The notes beneath the pieces are model-generated. The model did no database searches. It worked only from the letters and a program-made list of their open reading frames with translations, and had not been told where the DNA came from. Made by a program: the position numbers and the translations under genes. From NCBI GenBank assembly GCA_021234155.1, contig JAJEKV010000132.1, positions 1,242,001-1,306,000 on the forward strand: a DNA stretch of 64,000 nt, in the 5' to 3' direction. Origin of the DNA: Isoetes taiwanensis. Taxonomy: Eukaryota > Streptophyta > Lycopodiopsida > Isoetales > Isoetaceae. Below are positions 60,539 through 64,000 of this stretch, one piece after another; positions within the stretch are counted from its first letter, which is position 1, and each line of letters starts with the position of its first letter.

Positions 60539-61210
60539 CATAACATTGTGCTAAGTCAATAAGTGGGAGATGAGTGTGGCATTACGTAATAAAAATGTTG
60601 GCCTCTTACAACGTGGAGGAACTAACAACAAGTTCATTGACATTAGTATAGAGCAGAATGCCAGTTGCAAACTAGTGGGACCATTAACAGGTCTGTCATT
60701 AACCGGTTTTCAATTTTGCCTAGGTAAACAAGGGTAGAAAAACCTCAAACCTCAAAAAGATATGAAATGCAATATTATCTAGCATGAAGGAGCTAGGTTT
60801 CATTTAAAATGTAGTTAAAGCTTTAAAAATTTTTTGTTATAATAAGAAGTTACAAAAGTTAGACTATTACTGCACATTTTTTCATTGCGGCCAAAACATT
60901 TAAAGGTTGAAATTATGCCCAGCAACGCTGGGCACCATTACTAGTAGTTTAGGAAGTTCTTTGGTAGTCGGCCGGTTTTGTGTCTCTTGCGAGTCCCTTC
61001 CCAGAATCGCATCGATCCGAGCCATCGGATCGTCATTCTGGGCAGGGACGAGCCATTATATGAGGCTCTTCTCCATTCGGGACCGGGCATCGGCGTCTTC
61101 TCACAACAGCCCTTCTTCCATTCTCATTGCTTCCCTCTCTTCCTGCCCTGCTTGTTAGGGGCGCGCGTCGTTTATTCACATATGTTTGTTCATGCACTCT
61201 TTGTTGTTAT

Positions 61211-61382
61211 TCACCTTGGGTGTTGCTATAATAATGTTTTTCTTTTTTCGGCATCATGCCGCATTATTCTCCACCTGCGGGTGATGCTGTTTATTTCCAC
61301 CTTGAGGGTGATGCACATCTCTTTTCACATGGTTGTTCTTCCACCCGTGGGGTGACGCTCTTCTCCACCCTACGGTGATGCT
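61211..61382 (+). repeat. Row of five CACC-loop-GGTG mini-hairpins
   Basis: Motifs TCACCTTGGGTGTTGCT, CCACCTGCGGGTGATGCT, CCACCTTGAGGGTGATGC, CCACCCGTGGGGTGACGCT and CCACCCTACGGTGATGCT occur at about 25-60 bp spacing. The stem and the GATGCT tail are conserved and the loop varies. Confidence 0.85.
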
Positions 61383-61601
61383 ATCTCCTTTTTCTGCAAT
61401 GTTATTTTCATGTGTCTTCATCGCTCACATCATTAGGGTGCTTGTTGCTCATGTTTGATTCTCTCTAACCATTTACGGGTGTTTCTTAGGGTTCTCTGTT
61501 TTGCTTGCAGGTTTTATGTCGTCTTGTGGGGTCCCTTCTCTTTTTCTATTCGCCATCGACCCATCTCCTTCGATTCTCCAGGCAACACATTCCAGGTTGT
61601 T

Positions 61602-61680
61602 GGCAACCATTTCTCATTAGGGTTTTCCTCGAAAACCCGAAAGGGCGGGGTTTTTTTTATCCCGACGAGAAGTTGTCGCC
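61602..61680. repeat. Large hairpin with conserved loop, copy H2
   Basis: Stem GGCAACCATTTCTC pairs imperfectly with GAGAAGTTGTCGCC. The inner core AGGGTTTTCCTCGAAAACCC, GAAAGGGCGGGG, a T-run and ATCCC equals that of H1 at 42305-42390. Confidence 0.88.
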
Positions 61681-61859
61681 ATTACCCTTCTATACCGCCT
61701 GTGCACATTTCTTTTTTACGGGGTAGTCCGATATTGTTCCTATGGTCAGCTACCCCTCTCTATTCTTCAAAACATTGTATACTGCTGCTGTGATGAATGA
61801 CAAGCCTATCTATGGCCAGTTTTGTGTCTCTTGTGAGTCCCTTCCCAGAATGTGTCTTT

Positions 61860-63180
61860 TCAATCATAAAAGGGTGTCTCATTGATCATATTCAATGCTA
61901 CATTTTGCATCCACTATGTTCTATCAATGCCAAAGAGGGAAAATAATCAGACATGTGATTTGTTAGTGCCCTCTCATGGTCCAGCAAAATTTGTATCCAC
62001 CATATTTGTTTAAAAAACCTTTTCTTAAGAGATATTAGCTTGACTCTATCAAGGCCACAAACTAAATGTGGAATTGCACATAAAAAGGAACAACTTTTCA
62101 GTAATAAAAAAAAGATATGGATCTAAACAAATGGATAATGTCATTTACTCACATCCAATACAAAAAATGGTACCATAAGTGGAACATGTATCTGATTCAT
62201 GGATATTCAGCCCTCATAAAATGAAATCGGCCTATTCATAGCTTTTGGCTGGGATTTACAATTGTCACCAAGTATGCAATTTTTCATTACACGCAGAAAC
62301 CCTCTAAACATAGGTCGAACAATGTCTCGAATCTTAAATGTTATGCTACATGGCAAAGTAATGTTCTAAGTGAGATTCACACAATTTACAATGACAATCT
62401 ATAGAGGACATTCCTGCCACACACTGTTACAAACCCATGGGGTATACCTTGCTGCAAGCTACTTAGGGTCTGGTACATGGTCCATAAGATGATTTATATC
62501 AATGTGAAACTTATAAATCCATGCCTTAAGTATAATTATGCTAAAATACCATCTTAAACTTCTAACTCCTAATCTTGCCATTTAGAAGCTAAATAAAGAG
62601 CCTAATAATTCAATATGCATATCTCTGGGTAGGCTATGTCATCTTAAAGCCAAAAAGCTCCTACATACATTGTCTCACTCCCTCCTTTTTTCTGCATCCT
62701 TAGTGCGTTGAATAACCAATTTGTTGTTCGTTAGATAGTTAAACATGCTAATGTTTTCATAATGAGAACAAACTTAAGAAATGTTTTAATAAAAGATTGA
62801 GTGACATAATGGACTAACCTCAGCAAGTTGACGAGAGCGGACAAACTTGAATTCATACAAATGTCAAATAATCAAGTTGAGATCCCAGCCAACATGACAA
62901 TATTACACTTTATAACTACTGGAACTAAAAGAAATGCTACTCAAGAATCTCCATCTACGTATGAGTTACCACATACACAAACGGGAAATTGAATTGTATA
63001 AATAGATTGATGAAAAAGTCCAGCCTTCATTTCTCTTTACAAAAGATTAAATAGCATAGAATCTAATATTTATGCACGGAATTAAGGCAGGGAATTAAGC
63101 CCATTGTAGCAACTTCAACACTATTCATTGCACTGAAATACCCCACTTCCAAAGTATCCATGGCATGACTCCAGCTATTG
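61860..63180. other. Intergenic DNA, nothing recognised
   Basis: AT-rich DNA without a coding motif. Confidence 0.5.
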
Positions 63181-63220
63181 AGAAGTGATAGAATCCCTTA
63201 TAGGACAAGGGATCTGAGAG

Positions 63221-63271
63221 CCTACTACCAGGGTTTTTCCTCCCATGTGGGGTTTTTTCATCCCAGTAGTA
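63221..63271. repeat. Hairpin resembling H1/H2, copy H3
   Basis: Stem CTACTAC pairs with GTAGTAG. The inner part has GGGTTTTTCCTCCC, then GGGGTTTTTT and ATCCC, a shorter version of the H1/H2 loop. A smaller ATCCCTT...AAGGGAT hairpin lies just upstream at 63192-63212. Confidence 0.65.
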
Positions 63272-63782
63272 GGGACACATTGTATAGTAGCATTTGTCTT
63301 TTTGGTGTGGTTTTATCTGCTTTGTGTACTGCATGTACCGTCTCATAGGTCAAGTTTGGCCTCCGCGGACGTTAAAATATACTTCCTTCCTTCCTTCCTT
63401 CCTTTAAATCCCAGTCATAAATATTTGAGAACGTGAAAAGCCAAAAAACTCAAAAAAAAAAAAAAAAAATGTAGATGATCACAGTAAAAGTTCGTGTTCT
63501 ACAAATATTCGGTGCCTCGAATGATTCAATGGCAAAACATATTTCTTTTGGTTGCTTGAAATACTTTTCAAGCATCTGCCACAACTTTGCACTTGCCATG
63601 CATCTTAATCATAACCTTCAAGTAACGTTTATAGCTTGGCAGTTCCTACAAATGACAGACATAGAGAATAATAGTAAGAAAAAGCAAGTCCTTTTAAAAA
63701 TTGAAAGAAATCAATAAAAACATCATGGCGGACTTGTTTCTACTAAACCATCTTAGTGACTATGGAGGAAAGTTCTCCTCCT

Positions 63783-64000
63783 GGGTGAAAGCATGCTACG
63801 GTGTACCACTTTTGGAACCTTCAGAAGTACCTACACTGGGTACTTTTAAAACTGGTACTTTCTACTTTTTCTTTCCATTAAAATCAATCCAAAAATTTTG
63901 AGTTGAAGGTCAATAACATATCAATCTATAGTATTAGAGGATGACAATACTATTAGAGACTAAAATGGATGAATAAACTCTCAAACTTATTGTTTATTGA
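63783..64000 (+). mobile_element. Second copy of the 322-bp MITE, left part, runs off the window
   Basis: GGGTGAAAGCATGCTACGGT and the following sequence (CCACTTTTGGAACC, GGTACTTTC, ACATATCAATC) match 20391 onward across about 200 bp. The right terminal repeat would lie about 100 bp past the window end. Confidence 0.88.

Larger units (their letters stand above)
60970..61851 (+). repeat. Hairpin-rich structured repeat, second locus
   Basis: Direct repeats GGCCGGTTTTGTGTCTCTTG...CCCAGAAT at 60970-61007 and 61814-61851 (36 of 38 identical) bound an 844-bp period. Inside are the palindrome 60991-61049, GAGCC...GGCTC at about 61050-61068, five mini-hairpins of CACC-loop-GGTG type (61211-61382), the large hairpin 61602-61680, a GGGGTAG...CTACCCC hairpin (61720-61756) and AAGCCTATCTAT at 61802. 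The order and several loops match the 41.8-42.6 kb unit. No coding capacity is seen. Confidence 0.75.

Overview
The window is nuclear DNA of a land plant with a large, repeat-rich genome. It has spliced genes with GT/AG introns, plant-type families (a BAHD acyltransferase, BIR2-like receptor kinase remnants, a GRIK-type kinase remnant), a plant L1-type LINE, Ty3 retrotransposon coding sequence, an LTR element primed by initiator tRNA-Met, and very low gene density. A gymnosperm or other large-genome seed plant is my best guess, but nothing seen here fixes the species.

Only two genes look intact. One is a small 116-residue protein gene at 8.26-8.61 kb. The other is a two-exon BAHD acyltransferase at 37.29-38.70 kb, of the agmatine/amine hydroxycinnamoyltransferase type, with both catalytic motifs, a conserved intron position, a TATA-like box and phenylpropanoid-type promoter motifs. 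The other recognisable coding DNA is broken.

Layout: 0-2.6 kb, nothing recognised. 2.6-8.7 kb, three relics or copies of the small gene family around a BIR2-like kinase pseudogene. 10.5-14.3 kb, a LINE that has lost its reverse transcriptase but keeps the endonuclease and the C-terminal zinc-finger domain. 15.9-22.2 kb, a minisatellite of 57-bp units (three 19-bp monomers), split by a 4.7-kb element with terminal inverted repeats. That element carries a GRIK-like kinase pseudogene, itself split by a 322-bp MITE with a 4-bp target duplication. 23-34 kb, mostly empty, with fragments of a sugar transporter, a coiled-coil gene and a 447-bp tandem duplication. 34.3-36.3 kb, an inverted second copy of the 3.75-5.65 kb kinase-pseudogene segment. 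37-39 kb, the BAHD gene. 41.5-45.1 kb, tandem units of a hairpin-rich repeat, one interrupted by a complete non-autonomous LTR retrotransposon on the minus strand. 46.2-50.7 kb, a decayed 3'-truncated Ty3 element. 50.7-56.5 kb, two convergent decayed genes: a RING-like zinc-finger gene on plus and a transposase-like gene with an SDGCSSQFK motif on minus. 61 kb, another unit of the hairpin-rich repeat. The window ends inside a second copy of the MITE.

The best candidates for something undescribed are the hairpin-rich repeat family, whose stems change in a compensatory way between copies while loops stay conserved and whose units lie head to tail, and the convergent two-gene locus at 50.7-56.5 kb. 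Family names come from recognised motifs only; no database search was possible.
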